Assembly: GCA_963580455.1 (NCBI GenBank)
Contig: OY756961.1
Coordinates: 16,783,001 to 16,847,000, forward strand
From: Euonymus europaeus
Lineage: Eukaryota > Streptophyta > Magnoliopsida > Celastrales > Celastraceae
DNA: 64,000 bases
Direction of reading: 5' to 3'
Made by a program: the position numbers and the translations under genes. Below the pieces are notes generated by a model that ran no database searches, was not told the DNA's origin, and worked only from the letters and a program-made list of their open reading frames with translations. Shown piece after piece: positions 40,001-50,150 of this stretch; position 1 is the stretch's first letter; the number at the start of each line of letters is the position of its first letter.

Positions 40001-40235
40001 GACAAACTTTCTATCCGTAGTAGGCCAAATCGTTATAATCTCCTCTAAGAAGAGAGCTGGGTAATTCCGAATCATCCAGGTTGTTCCCTGTACAATTTTT
40101 ATTGTATTTTTATGTTAAATTTTAGGAGAATAGGCTTCGCAGATCGTTTCGTTGACAAAAAGACTAACTTTCCTTCTTAATTGGACCATGGGGTTAAAGG
40201 TCATCTTTCGGATGACTTGAGCAATACCGAACCAA
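37035..40235. repeat. 3,201-bp HOR, copy 2
   Basis: This copy is collinear with copy 1 over its full length. Private differences are small, for example CAAACTTGTCG (one base lost in the anchor near 38,321) and TTGGACAATAGG-type single-base changes. Satellite frames at equivalent positions in copies 1 and 2 translate identically, which reflects recent duplication rather than coding. Confidence 0.88.
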
Positions 40236-41794
40236 CAAAGCCTGTCATTCTAGACTTGTCATTGGAATTTTATGTCAAATGTTACGAGTATTAGTTTCGC
40301 AGATTCTTTGGGTGCGAGAAGACCAACTTTCTATCCGAAGTAGGCCAAATCGTTAAAAGCTCATCTAAGAAGAGAGTTGGATAATTCCGAATCATCCAGG
40401 TTGTTCCCTGTACAAATTTTTATTGTATTTGTTTGTTAAATTTTAGAAGAATCGGCTTCGCAGATCGTTTCGTTGACAGAAAGACCAATTTACCTTCTTA
40501 ATTGGACAATAGGGTTAAAAGCTCCTCTTTCGAGAGGCTTGAGCAATTCTCAACCAACAAAGCTTGTCGTTCTACACCTTTTATTCATATATTATGTCAA
40601 ATGTTATGAGTATTGGTTTCATAGATTATTTTGGTGCCAAAGAACCAACTTTTGTTCCGAAATAGGCCAAATCGTTAAAAGCTCCTCTTAGAAGAGAGTT
40701 GGGAAATTACAAACCATCTAGGTTTTTCGGTGTATATTTTATACTGTCATTTTATGTCAAATTTTAGGAGTATGGCCTTCGTAGATTGTTTCGTTGAGAA
40801 AAGACCAACTTTCCTTCTTAATTGGACCATGGGATTAAAGGTCGTCTTTCGGATGACTTGAGCAACTCCGAACAAACAAAGCTTGTCGTTCTAGAATTTT
40901 CATTGGAATTTTAGTTCAAATGTTAGGAGTATTAGTTTCGCATATTGTTTGGGTGCGAAAAGACCAACTTTCTATCTGAAGTTGGCGTAATCGTTAAAAG
41001 CTCCTCTAAGAAGAGAGTTGGCTAATTCTGAATCATCAAGGTTGTTCACTGTACAATTTTTATTGTATTTTTATATTAAATTTTAGGAGAATAGGCTTAG
41101 CAGATCGTTTCGTTGAGAAAAAAACCAACTTTCCTTCTTGATTGGACAATAGGGTTAAAAGCTCCTCTTTCGAGAGCCTTGAGCAATTCTCAACCAACAA
41201 AGCCTATCGTTCTACACTTTTCATTCGTATATTATGTCAAATGTTAAGAGTATTGGTTTCTTAGATTATTTTGGTGCCAAATGACCAACTTTCTTTCCGA
41301 AGTAGGCCAAATCATTAAAAGCACCTCTTAGAAGAGAGTTGGGTAATTTCGAATCATCCAGGTTGTTCGCTGTACAATTTTTATTGTATTTTTATATTAA
41401 ATTTTAGGAGAATAGGCTTCGCAGATCGTTTCGTTGACAAAAAGAACAACTTTCCTTCTTAATTGGACAATAGGGTTAAAAGCCCCTCTTTCGAGAGACT
41501 TGAGCAATTCTCAACCAACAAAGCTTGTCGTTCTACAATTTTTATTCATATCTTATGTCAAATAATACGAGTATTGGTTTCGTAGATTATTTTGGTGCCA
41601 AAGGAACAACTTTCGTTCCGAAGTAGACCAAATAGTTAAAAGCTCCTCTTAGAAGACATTTGGGAAATTATAAACCATTTAGGTTGTTCGGTATATATTT
41701 TGTATTGTTATTTTATGTCAAATTTTAGGAGTATGGGCCTCGGAGATTGTTTCATTGAGAAAAAACCAACTTTCCTTCTTAATCGGACTATGGG

Positions 41795-41815
41795 GTTATA
41801 CGTCGAATGTTACGA
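41795..41815. repeat. ~75-bp deletion junction in HOR copy 3
   Basis: GGGGTTATA|CGTCGAATG replaces the longer path seen at the equivalent place in copy 2 (about 38,596-38,680), where GGTCGTCTTTCGG, the AAGCTTGTCG anchor and TTCATTGGTATTTTATG lie between. One HindIII-bearing anchor is lost. Confidence 0.85.
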
Positions 41816-42794
41816 GTATTACTTTAGTAGATTGTTTTGATGCGAAAAGACCAACTTTCCTTCCGATGTAGGCCAGTTAGTTAAAAGCTCCTCTAGGAAG
41901 AGAGTTGGGTAATTCCGAATCATCCAGGTTGTTCGCTGTAAAATTTTTATTGTATTTTTATGTCAAATTTTAGGAGAATACGCTTTGCAGATCGTTTCGT
42001 TGATAAAAAGACCAACTTTCCTTCTTAATTGGACAATAGGATTAAAAGCACCTCTTTCGAGAGACTTGAGCAATTCTTAACCGACAAAGCTTGTCGTTCT
42101 ACACTTTTTATTGGTATATTATGTCAAATTTTATGAGTATTGATTTTGGAGATTATTTTGGTACCAAAGGACCAACTTTCGTTCCGAAATTGGCCAAATC
42201 GTTAAAAACTCGTCTAAGAAGAGAGTTGGGTAATTCCGAACCATCCAGGTTGTTCGGTATATGTTTGTTATTGTCATTTTATGTCAAATTTTAGGATTAT
42301 GGGCTTCGTAGATTGTTTCGTTGAGAAAAGACAAACTTTAATTCTTAATTGGACAATCGGGTTAAAGGTCGTGTTTCTGATGACTTGAGCAATTCCGAAC
42401 CAACAAAGCTCGTCGTTCTAGACTTTTCATTGGCATTTTATGTCAAATGTTACGAGTATTAGTTTCGCAGATTTTTTGGGTGAGAAAAGACCAACTTTCT
42501 ATCCGAAGTACGCCAAATCATTAAAAGCTCCTCTAAGAAGAGAGTTGGGTAATTCCGAATCATCTAGGTTGTTCGCTGTACAAATTTTTATTGTATATTT
42601 ATGTTAAATTTTAGGAGAATAGGCTTCGCAAGTCGTTTCGTTGACAAAAAGACCAACTTTCCTTCTTAATTGGACCATGGGGTTAAAAGTCGTCTTTCGG
42701 ATGACTTGAGTATTTCCGAACCAATAAAGCTTGTCGTTCTATACCTTTCATTGCTATTTTATGTCAAATGTTACGAGTATTAGTTTCGCAGATT

Positions 42795-42799
42795 GTTTG
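42795..42799. repeat. Target-site duplication GTTTG (left; right copy 43,765-43,769)
   Basis: GTTTG precedes TGTTGGTT and follows ACTTTCA. Excising the element and one copy restores CAGATTGTTTGGGTGCG, the normal A-unit sequence. Confidence 0.93.
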
Positions 42800-43095
42800 T
42801 GTTGGTTTTTAATTTAAGATAAAAACTAATTGATTGACAATTGTGAGATATATTTAAGCAATTAATTCTTATTGCTTAGTGGGCTTTATGTAAAGAGGTG
42901 CATGTGTTTATGTTAATTAGAATGTCTTATACAATTGTGATAGGTATTCTATTCTAATATGACTATCCACAAGAGCATTAAATGGAGGGCTGATGTTTAT
43001 AGAGTTTTTGTTGGAATAAAACACATATTGGGTTTGTTTGTATCTTGATGATGCCGTGTATGGGATAAGTCATATCATATAAGGAATGGTCTCAT

Positions 43096-43150
43096 CTTTA
43101 GAGATAAGTCTTATCTCTAAAGGACTTTTGACGTATCTCTAAAGGACTTT
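43096..43150 (+). repeat. Inverted and direct repeats in the LTR U3
   Basis: CTTTAGAGATAAG (43,096-43,108) is followed after one base by its exact reverse complement (43,110-43,122), forming a 13-bp-arm hairpin. The right part, ATCTCTAAAGGACTTTT, is then repeated directly about 21 bp on (43,113-43,129 and 43,134-43,150). They lie 110-165 bp upstream of the TATA box, where a regulatory role is possible but unproven. Confidence 0.8.
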
Positions 43151-43211
43151 TGGTTTGATTCAAACTACTTGTTTGGAGTTATATTCTTATTAGGAGAGAA
43201 GCAAGGACCAA

Positions 43212-43250
43212 TCAAGTCTATCATATGGAACCACTCAAGTCTATCACGTG
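43212..43250 (+). promoter_or_regulatory. Direct repeat and G-box upstream of the LTR TATA box
   Basis: TCAAGTCTATCA occurs at 43,212-43,223 and 43,235-43,246. The second copy runs into CACGTG (43,245-43,250), the G-box core bound by plant bZIP and bHLH factors, ending about 10 bp upstream of the TATA box. Function is inferred from position and motif only. Confidence 0.45.
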
Positions 43251-43257
43251 GGAGCAT

Positions 43258-43268
43258 TCTATAAAAAG
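43258..43268 (+). promoter_or_regulatory. TATA box of the copia-type solo LTR
   Basis: TCTATAAAAAG, with TATAAAAA at 43,260-43,267, followed by an A/G-rich leader. It is a good match to plant TATA boxes and would drive transcription rightwards into the satellite. Confidence 0.6.
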
Positions 43269-43764
43269 GAAAGAGTTCAATAAAGAAAGGTGACGAAAGT
43301 GTGAGGCAAAGAATTGGGTTTTACAATCAAGTGCTTTCGTAGTGTGATAATCTCTTTTGTAATATTTTCATGAGTGAACAGTGAGATGAGATTTGTAGTG
43401 AGGTTTATATGTGTGAGTGATTATTCATATTGGAGGGTGTGTGATCTTAGTGCAAATGAGTGATTCCAGGTTTGTAAAATCTTTTAGGTGATCCAAAAGT
43501 AGGCTCCAACTAGTAAGAGGGAGAGAGGTTGAAGCAATACACTGAATGGGAGAGATGAGCGATGTCTTTAGTTCTAAGATAGGGTTGTAACTCCTGATTC
43601 ATTTTAGTGGATTGTTCCTCAAGGTTAGTCGCTCATAGACTCGAGGTTTTTCCCAGGTTGGGTTTTCCTCGTAAAATTCTTGGTGTTTGATTTTCGTTTA
43701 TTTTTCCGCAATTTTAATTTCCATATTTGTTGGCTAACGATCTTGGTGAGTGCAACGACTTTCA

Positions 43765-44709
43765 GTTTGGGTGCGAAAAGACCAACTTTCTATCCGAAAT
43801 AGGCCAAATCGTTAAAATCTCCTCTAAGAAGAAAGTTGAGTAATTCTGAATCATCCAGGTTGTTCACTGTACAAATTTTTATTGTATTTGTACGTTAAAT
43901 TTTAGGAGAATGGGCTTCGCAGATCGTTTTGTTGACAAAAAGACCAACTTTCCTTCTTAATTGGACCATGGGGTTAAAGGTCGTCTTTCGGATGACTTGA
44001 GCAATTTCGAACCAACAAAGCTTCTCGTTCTAGACTTTTCACTGGAATATTATTTTAAATGTTACGAGTATTAGTTTCGCAGTTTGTTTTGGTACGAAAA
44101 GACAAACTTTCTATCCGAAGTAGACCAAATCGTTAAACTCTCTCCTGTAAGAAGAGATTGGGTAATTCCGAATCATCCAGGTTGTTCCCTGTACAATTTT
44201 TATTGTATTTTTATGTTAAATTTTAGGAGAATAGGCTTCGCAGATCGTTTCGTTGACAAAAAGAATAACTTTCCTTCTTAATTGGACCATGGGGTTAAAG
44301 GTCGTCTTTCGGATGACTTGAGCAATTCCGAACCAACAAAGCTTGTCGTTCTAGACTTGTCATTGGAATTTTATGTCAAATGTTACGAGTATTAGTTTCG
44401 CAGATTATTTGGGTGCGAGAAGACCAACTTTCTATCAGAAGTAGGCCAAATCGTTAAAAGCTCCTCTAAGAAGAGAGTTGGGTAATTCCGAATCATCCAG
44501 GTTGTTCGATGTACAAATTTTTATTGTATTTGTTTTTTAAATTTTAGAAGAATCGGCTTCACAGATCGTTTCGTTGACAAAAAGACCAATTTACCTTCCT
44601 AATTGGACAATAGGGTTAAAAGCTCCTCTTTCGAGTGGCTTGAGTAATTCTCAACCAACAAAGCGTGTCGTTCTACACCTTTGATTCATATATTATGTCA
44701 AATGTTATG
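43765..44709. repeat. Satellite array segment 3
   Basis: This is 945 bp of ordinary A/B dimers between two LTRs (anchors 44,016, 44,337 and 44,659). The first part completes copy 3 of the 3,201-bp HOR. From 44,337 it begins the first copy of the 1,282-bp HOR. No gene. It ends in the TTATG duplication of the next LTR. Confidence 0.95.
44705..44709. repeat. Target-site duplication TTATG (left; right copy 46,673-46,677)
   Basis: TTATG lies just before TGTCACGCC and just after TTTCACA. Excision restores AAATGTTATGAGTATTGG, the normal A-unit sequence. Confidence 0.93.
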
Positions 44710-46259
44710 TGTCACGCCCCGTTTCCGGAGACGCGACTGGGTGCTCTCTCTGCACCCTTCCTAGGTCACTAGTGTGAACATCCGGGTTCAACCGGAAATT
44801 CGGCGGCACCTCCCCGTACATCGGAGAGTGCCCACCTGCATCAGAAACGCAGCAACAACAACATCACACTAGCAACCTAGCAACATAGGCCTCGGGCCTC
44901 AACCACATGCAATCCTGACCCTAGGCCTCAGGCCATCGACTACCAGCATGCACAAACTGATGGCATCACATATAAATCAACACACAGATTTATAAGACAT
45001 CAAATATAACCATAAATCAACATCTACATCCACATACAAGCACCACCGTGCCAAATGGTTATATTCTCTCAACATAGATATACTACGTACACCCACATGC
45101 ATAGAGTATATCTCCAGCACCCTATTCTATCCAGGGCCATCCATGTCATGCCCTACTCACCGATCCGCAGCACCAGTACCTGTACCAGTGTCTCCTGTGC
45201 AAGGAAGAAAGTAAAGGGGTGAGCTAGAAGCTCAGTAGGGTATGAAGTAAACATCAATATAGGCAGAATCATAAGGAAGTAATGCATCAATATATAACTA
45301 CCACATGAACGTATACTCAACAAATCCACATCAACATTTACCCGGATAACCCCTTTGGAGCATAACAACCACAATATCATTGCAACTCAATGAAATATTG
45401 CACGGGAGCAAGCTCACCACAACCAACCGCTCCTAGGATCATCCGGTTGCGTGAACCTATCACACCCGCACCCCACGAGGCAAGTCACTCTTGACCTTAC
45501 CCCTAGTGCGTTACCCCACATGAGGTTCACGTGACTTGGTGATAACAACCTTCACCTCGCCATCCTCCCATGTGGCTTTCAAGTAACCTAAAGGTTCCCG
45601 AGTCCATACTTGAGTCCCCATGCATCTCTAATGCATTATGACATGTCATGCCGAATCGATAAGTATATATATATTCCCTATATACTTTACATAACTACCA
45701 TGATGCATGAATGAAGGCTCACAACGTGTCCGTAAATGACGGAACACTAATTCGGGTCATGCAACATTCGACATTAAACAATGATCCACACAAGGCTCGT
45801 TTCCCCTTAGAAGCAATTAAGGCGGAAACTCAAATAATGGCGACCAATGAAGAATCGAAACGCTATTTAGGCAACAATAACGAAAGATAGATAGAAAGGT
45901 TGGAAATCCCCTACCTCGTTCCGAGCCAACTCACAATTTCTTAAACTTAGGGTTTTAACCCTTGGTTCTCCCAACCTATCGATTCACATCCAATAGTACT
46001 CATACAATTAATCCAAAAATTCCATATTATCATAACAATCATGAATTTAACAACTAAATTCAGAAAACTTACTTTCTCTCTCTAGGGTTCCTCTCAACCC
46101 CCAAAATCAACCTTATGGAACTCCACTCCAAAACAAGAATCAAACCTACATATACACCCACATATAACCCTAAATCAACATATCTAAACCATAGAAATCA
46201 ACTCCAACCAAAACTAACAAGATCTACTCGAAAACCCTAGAAATGGAAAAACGAAGAAA

Positions 46260-46268
46260 CTTACCTCC
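46260..46268 (-). promoter_or_regulatory. Possible splice donor in the LTR leader
   Basis: Read on the - strand the sequence is GGAG|GTAAG, a strong donor consensus. The related LTR has GTAAGTTTT at the equivalent place (62,648-62,652 core), although the flanks there are diverged. A leader splice in the full-length element is possible; no transcript evidence is available. Confidence 0.3.
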
Positions 46269-46366
46269 AAGGCTTGAATCTTCCTTGAAATCTCTCTAAA
46301 TCTCCAAAACCAAGCTTTAATCTCCCAGAAATGACCTCAAACACACTTCTCTCTCTAGAATCGTCG

Positions 46367-46380
46367 CTCTCTCTCTCTCT
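46367..46380. repeat. (CT)7 microsatellite
   Basis: Seven CT dinucleotides, within a CT-rich tract (46,346-46,381) of the LTR. On the - strand this is a GA-rich leader. Confidence 0.9.
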
Positions 46381-46439
46381 AGAACTGAAACATATCAGAA
46401 AAATGTCTAAAATGGCTCGCTGGAGCCTTTTGAAAAACA

Positions 46440-46585
46440 CGGGTAGCGCCCAGGCGCTACCTTGGGCGCCTAGGCGCCCTGACCTGTTAAAATTCTCCCT
46501 GGCGAGCTGCTCTGGGCGGAAATCCTGGGCGTGCATGATTTCAACGCCCAGGCGGGGTGCGCCTAGGCGGGCGCCTAGTCCAGTT
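46440..46585. repeat. GC-rich palindrome cluster in LTR copy 1
   Basis: In an otherwise AT-rich LTR this 145-bp stretch is strongly GC-rich and made of self-complementary words. These are a 9-bp-arm inverted repeat, GGTAGCGCC/GGCGCTACC (46,442-46,450 and 46,453-46,461), a perfect 16-bp palindrome GGGCGCCTAGGCGCCC (46,464-46,479), CGCCTAGGCG (46,560-46,569), and further GCCCAGGCG-type words. The related LTR at 61 kb has a different palindrome family here. Confidence 0.9.
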
Positions 46586-47585
46586 TTTCCCCTGGTGCGA
46601 CTAGTTCAGTTTTTCCCCTTTGTGAAAAACTCAAAAATTCCAAAAAAAATTTTTTTGGGTCGGGGTTTCACATTATGAGTATTGGTTTCGTAGATTATTT
46701 TGCTGCCAAAGGACCAACTTTTGTTCTGAAGTGGGCCAAATCGTTAAAAGCTCCACTTAGAAGAGAGTTGGGAAATTACAAACCATCTAGGTTTTTCGGT
46801 GTATATTTTGCACTGTCATTTTATGTCAAATTTTAGGAGTATGGGCTTCGTGGATTATTTCGTTGAGAAAAGACCAACTTTCCTTCTTAATTGGACTATG
46901 GGGTTAAAGGTCGTCCTTCGGATGACTTGAGCAACTCCGAACAAACAAAGCTTGTCGTTGTAGACTTTTCATTGGAATTTTATTTCAAATGTTAGGAGTA
47001 TAAGTTTCGCAGATTCTTTGGGTACGAAAAGACCAACTTTCTATCTGAAGTTGGCGTAATCGTTAAAAGCTCCTCTAAGAAGAGAGTTGGGTAATTCCGA
47101 ATCATCAAGGTTGTTCACTGTACAATTTTTATTACATTTTTATTTTAAATTTTAGGAGAATAGTCTTGGCAGATCATTTCGTTGACAAAAAGACCAACTT
47201 TCCTTCTTGATTGGACAATAGGGTTAAAAGCTCCTCTTTCGAGAGCCTTGAGCAATTCTCAACCAACAAAGTCTGTCGTTCTACACTTTTTATTCATATA
47301 TTATGTCAAATGTTAAGAGTATTGGTTTCGAAGATTATTTTGGTGCCAAACGACCAACTTTCTTTCCGAAGTGGGCCAAATCATTAAAAGCTCCTCTTAG
47401 AAGTGAGTTGGGAAATTACAAACCATCTAGGTTGTTCGGCGTATATTTTGTATTGTCATTTTATGTCAAATTTTAGAAGTACGGGCTTCGAAGATTGTTT
47501 CGTTGAGAAAAGACCAACTTTCCTTCTTAATTGGACCATGGGGTTAAAGGTCGTCTTTCGGATGACTTTACCAACTCCGAACCAA

Positions 47586-48867
47586 CAAAGCTTGTCGTTC
47601 TAGACTTGTCATTGGAATTTTATGTCAAATGTTACGAGTATTAGTTTCGCAGATTCTTTGGGTGCGAGAAGACCAACTTTCTTTTTCGAAGTAGGCCAAA
47701 TCGTTAAAAGCTCCTCTAAGAAGATAGTTGGTTAATTCCGAATCATCCAGGTTGTTCGCTGTACAAATTTTTAATGTATTTGTTTGTTAAATTTTAGAAG
47801 AATCGGCTTCGCAGATCATTTCGTTGACAAAAAGACCAATTTACCTTCTTAATTGGACAATAGGGTTAAAAGCTCCTCTTTCGAGAGGCTTGAGCAATTC
47901 TCGACCAACAAATCTTGTCGTTCTACACCTTTTATTCATATATTATGTCAAATGTTATGAGTATTGGTGTCGTAGATTATTTAGGTGCCAAAGGACCAAC
48001 TTTCGTTCCGAAGTAGGTCAAATCGTTAAAAGCTCCTCTTAGAAGAGAGTTGGGAAATTACAAACCATCTAGGTTTTTCGGTGTATATTTTGCACTGTCA
48101 TTTTATGTCAAATTTTAGGAGTATGGGCTTCGTAGATTATTTCGTTGAGAAAAGACCAACTTTCCTTCTTAATTGGACTATGGGGTTAAAGGTCGTCTTT
48201 CGGATGACTTGAGCAACTCCGAACAAACAAAGCTTGTCGTTGTAGACTTTTCATTGGAATTTTATTTCAAATGTTAGGAGTATAAGTTTCGCAGATTCTT
48301 TGGGTGCGAAAAGACCAACTTTCTATCTGAAGTTGGCGTAATCGTTAAAAGCTCCTCTAAGAAGAGAGTTGGGTAATTCCGAATCATCAAGGTTGTTCAC
48401 TGTACAATTTTTATTACATTTTTATTTTAAATTTTAGGAGAATAGTCTTGGCAGATCATTTCGTTGACAAAAAGACCAACTTTCCTTCTTGATTGGACAA
48501 TAGGGTTAAAAGCTCCTCTTTCGAGAGCCTTGAGCAATTCTCAACCAACAAAGTCTGTCGTTCTACACTTTTTATTCATATATTATGTCAAATGTTAAGA
48601 GTATTGGTTTCGAAGATTATTTTGGTGCCAAACGACCAACTTTCTTTCCGAAGTGGGCCAAATCATTAAAAGCTCCTCTTAGAAGTGAGTTGGGAAATTA
48701 CAAACCATCTAGGTTGTTCGGCGTATATTTTGTATTGTCATTTTATGTCAAATTTTAGAAGTACGGGCTTCGAAGATTGTTTCGTTGAGAAAAGACCAAC
48801 TTTCCTTCTTAATTGGACCATGGGGTTAAAGGTCGTCTTTCGGATGACTTTACCAACTCCGAACCAA
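47586..48867. repeat. 1,282-bp HOR, copy 2
   Basis: Four dimers. It matches copy 3 almost perfectly by eye, with shared private features TTCTTTTTCGAAG, GTGTCGTAGATTATTTAGG, CTCGACCAACAAATC and GAATAGTCTTGG. Very few single-base differences are visible, so the duplication is recent. Confidence 0.9.
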
Positions 48868-50150
48868 CAAAGCTTGTCGTTCTAGACTTGTCATTGGAAT
48901 TTTATGTCAAATGTTACGAGTATTAGTTTCGCAGATTTTTTGGGTGCGAGAAGACCAACTTTCTTTTTCGAAGTAGGCCAAATCGTTAAAAGCTCCTCTA
49001 AGAAGATAGTTGGTTAATTCCGAATCATCCAGGTTGTTCGCTGTACAAATTTTTAATGTATTTGTTTGTTAAATTTTAGAAGAATCGGCTTCGCAGATCA
49101 TTTCGTTGACAAAAAGACCAATTTACCTTCTTAATTGGACAATAGGGTTAAAAGCTCCTCTTTCGAGAGGCTTGAGCAATTCTCGACCAACAAATCTTGT
49201 CGTTCTACACCTTTTATTCATATATTATGTCAAATGTTATGAGTATTGGTGTCGTAGATTATTTAGGTGCCAAAGGACCAACTTTCGTTCCGAAGTAGGT
49301 CAAATCGTTAAAAGCTCCTATTAGAAGAGAGTTGGGAAATTACAAACCATCTAGGTTTTTCGGTGTATATTTTGCACTGTCATTTTATGTCAAATTTTAG
49401 GAGTATGGGCTTCGTAGATTATTTCGTTGAGAAAATACCAACTTTCCTTCTTAATTGGACTATGGGGTTAAAGGTCGTCTTTCGGATGACTTGAGCAACT
49501 CCGAACAAACAAAGCTTGTCGTTGTAGACTTTTCATTGGAATTTTATTTCAAATGTTAGGAGTATAAGTTTCGCAGATTCTTTGGGTGCGAAAAGACCAA
49601 CTTTCTATCTGAAGTTGGCGTAATCGTTAAAAGCTCCTCTAAGAAGAGAGTTGGGTAATTCCGAATCATCAAGGTTGTTCACTGTACAATTTTTATTATA
49701 TTTTTATATTAAATTTTAGGAGAATAGTCTTGGCAGATCGTTTCGTTGACAAAAGGACCAACTTTCCTTCTTGATTGGACAATAGGGTTAAAAGCTCCTC
49801 TTTCGAGAGCCTTGAGCAATTCTCAACCAACAATGTCTGTCGTTCTACACTTTTTATTCATATATTATGTCAAATGTTAAGAGTATTGGTTTCGTAGATT
49901 ATTTTGGTGCCAAACGACCAACTTTCTTTCCGAAGTGGGCCAAATCATTAAAAGCTCCTCTTAGAAGTGAGTTGGGAAATTACAAACCATCTAGGTTGTT
50001 CGGCGTATATTTTGTATTGTCATTTTATGTCAAATTTTAGAAGTATGGGCTTCGAAGATTGTTTCGTTGAGAAAAAGACCAACTTTCCTTCTTAATTGGA
50101 CCATGGGGTTAAAGGTCGTCTTTCGGATGACTTTACCAACTCCGAACCAA
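48868..50150. repeat. 1,282-bp HOR, copy 3
   Basis: This is the third copy (1,283 bp; one extra A in GAAAAAGACC near 50,075). It matches copy 2 closely through its first three dimers, then shows a few more differences near its end. Homology to the HOR fades at about 50,240. Confidence 0.88.

Larger units (their letters stand above)
9879..42799. repeat. Satellite array segment 2 (320-bp dimers, several HOR types)
   Basis: This is 33 kb of uninterrupted satellite, the same A/B dimer as segment 1, with no gene, RNA or other insertion seen. Anchors remain about 320 bp apart, apart from the small rearrangements listed separately (15,952; 16,708; ~17,830; ~21,100; ~41,800). The subtype order changes along it. 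Stretches outside the named HOR blocks (10.4-12.2, 14.6-18.8, 20.1-24.0, 26.7-33.8 kb) hold dimers that match other parts of the window but in mixed order. The segment ends at the GTTTG target duplication of the LTR at 42,800. Open frames of 60-98 codons are repeats of the same satellite frames. Confidence 0.96.
42800..43764 (+). mobile_element. Solo LTR, probably Ty1/copia (965 bp)
   Basis: This insertion starts TGTTGGTTTTT and ends GACTTTCA (TG...CA), with a perfect 5-bp duplication, GTTTG. There is no internal region or second LTR, so it is a solo LTR. It has a strong TATA box at 43,260 and, in the last quarter, a CGAGGTTTTTCCC...GGGTTTTCCTCGTAAAA...CTTGGTGTTTG...CCGCAATTTT series. I recognise this as the style of the R/U5 part of plant Ty1/copia LTRs. 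The resemblance is from memory; the lineage needs a database comparison. It is inserted in copy 3 of the 3,201-bp HOR. No open frame of note. Confidence 0.87.
40236..44336. repeat. 3,201-bp HOR, copy 3 (with ~75-bp deletion and solo LTR inside)
   Basis: The HOR continues from anchor 40,236 to the next equivalent anchor at 44,337. After removing the LTR at 42,800-43,764 and one target duplication, the copy is about 3,131 bp. The shortfall is explained near 41,800, where GGGGTTATA is joined directly to CGTCGAATG, removing about 75 bp including the anchor of that dimer. The LTR is absent from copies 1 and 2 at the same site. Confidence 0.82.
44710..46672 (-). mobile_element. Solo LTR, LTR family with TGTCACGCCCCG end (1,963 bp)
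   Basis: The insertion runs from TGTCACGCCCCG to CGGGGTTTCACA, so its ends are imperfect inverted repeats (TGT-A--CCCCG). It is flanked by a perfect TTATG duplication. The minus orientation is inferred: read on the - strand it has a GC-palindrome cluster, a GA-rich leader, a GGAG|GTAAGTTTC splice-donor-like site, then a long body containing TACTGAGCTTCTAGCTCAC. That last motif I associate with LTRs of plant Ty3/gypsy chromovirus-like elements; the assignment is from memory and unproven. No internal domain is present. Small frames inside (45,153-45,380 -, 46,261-46,536 - and 46,331-46,678 +) show no domain and are not called. A relative lies at 61,092. Confidence 0.85.
44337..47585. repeat. 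1,282-bp HOR, copy 1 (split by solo LTR)
   Basis: Equivalent anchors lie at 44,337, 47,586, 48,868 and 50,151. The first interval is 3,249 bp, and subtracting the LTR plus one target duplication (1,968 bp) leaves 1,281 bp, the same as the next copies. The first dimers are those that begin the 3,201-bp HOR (GACTTGTCATTGG, ACACCTTTTATTC-like, TCTGAAGTTGGCG). The fourth dimer instead has GGAAATTACAAACC and TTTACCAACTCC. So this 4-dimer HOR appears to derive from the 10-dimer one. Confidence 0.84.

Noticed and set aside
43100..43125. tRNA or hairpin RNA gene at the 13-bp-arm inverted repeat
   Set aside because: The one-base loop and lack of cloverleaf or internal promoter boxes exclude a tRNA. 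It lies in LTR U3.
44710..46672. DNA transposon interpretation because of terminal inverted repeats
   Set aside because: The inverted repeat is short and imperfect, and the ends are TG...CA with a 5-bp duplication. There is no transposase, and the leader-like organisation fits an LTR better.
46261..46678. Overlapping frames of 91 and 115 codons on opposite strands
   Set aside because: Both cross the GC-palindrome cluster and CT tract, which are low in stops by composition; the plus frame ends in satellite outside the element. No family resemblance.
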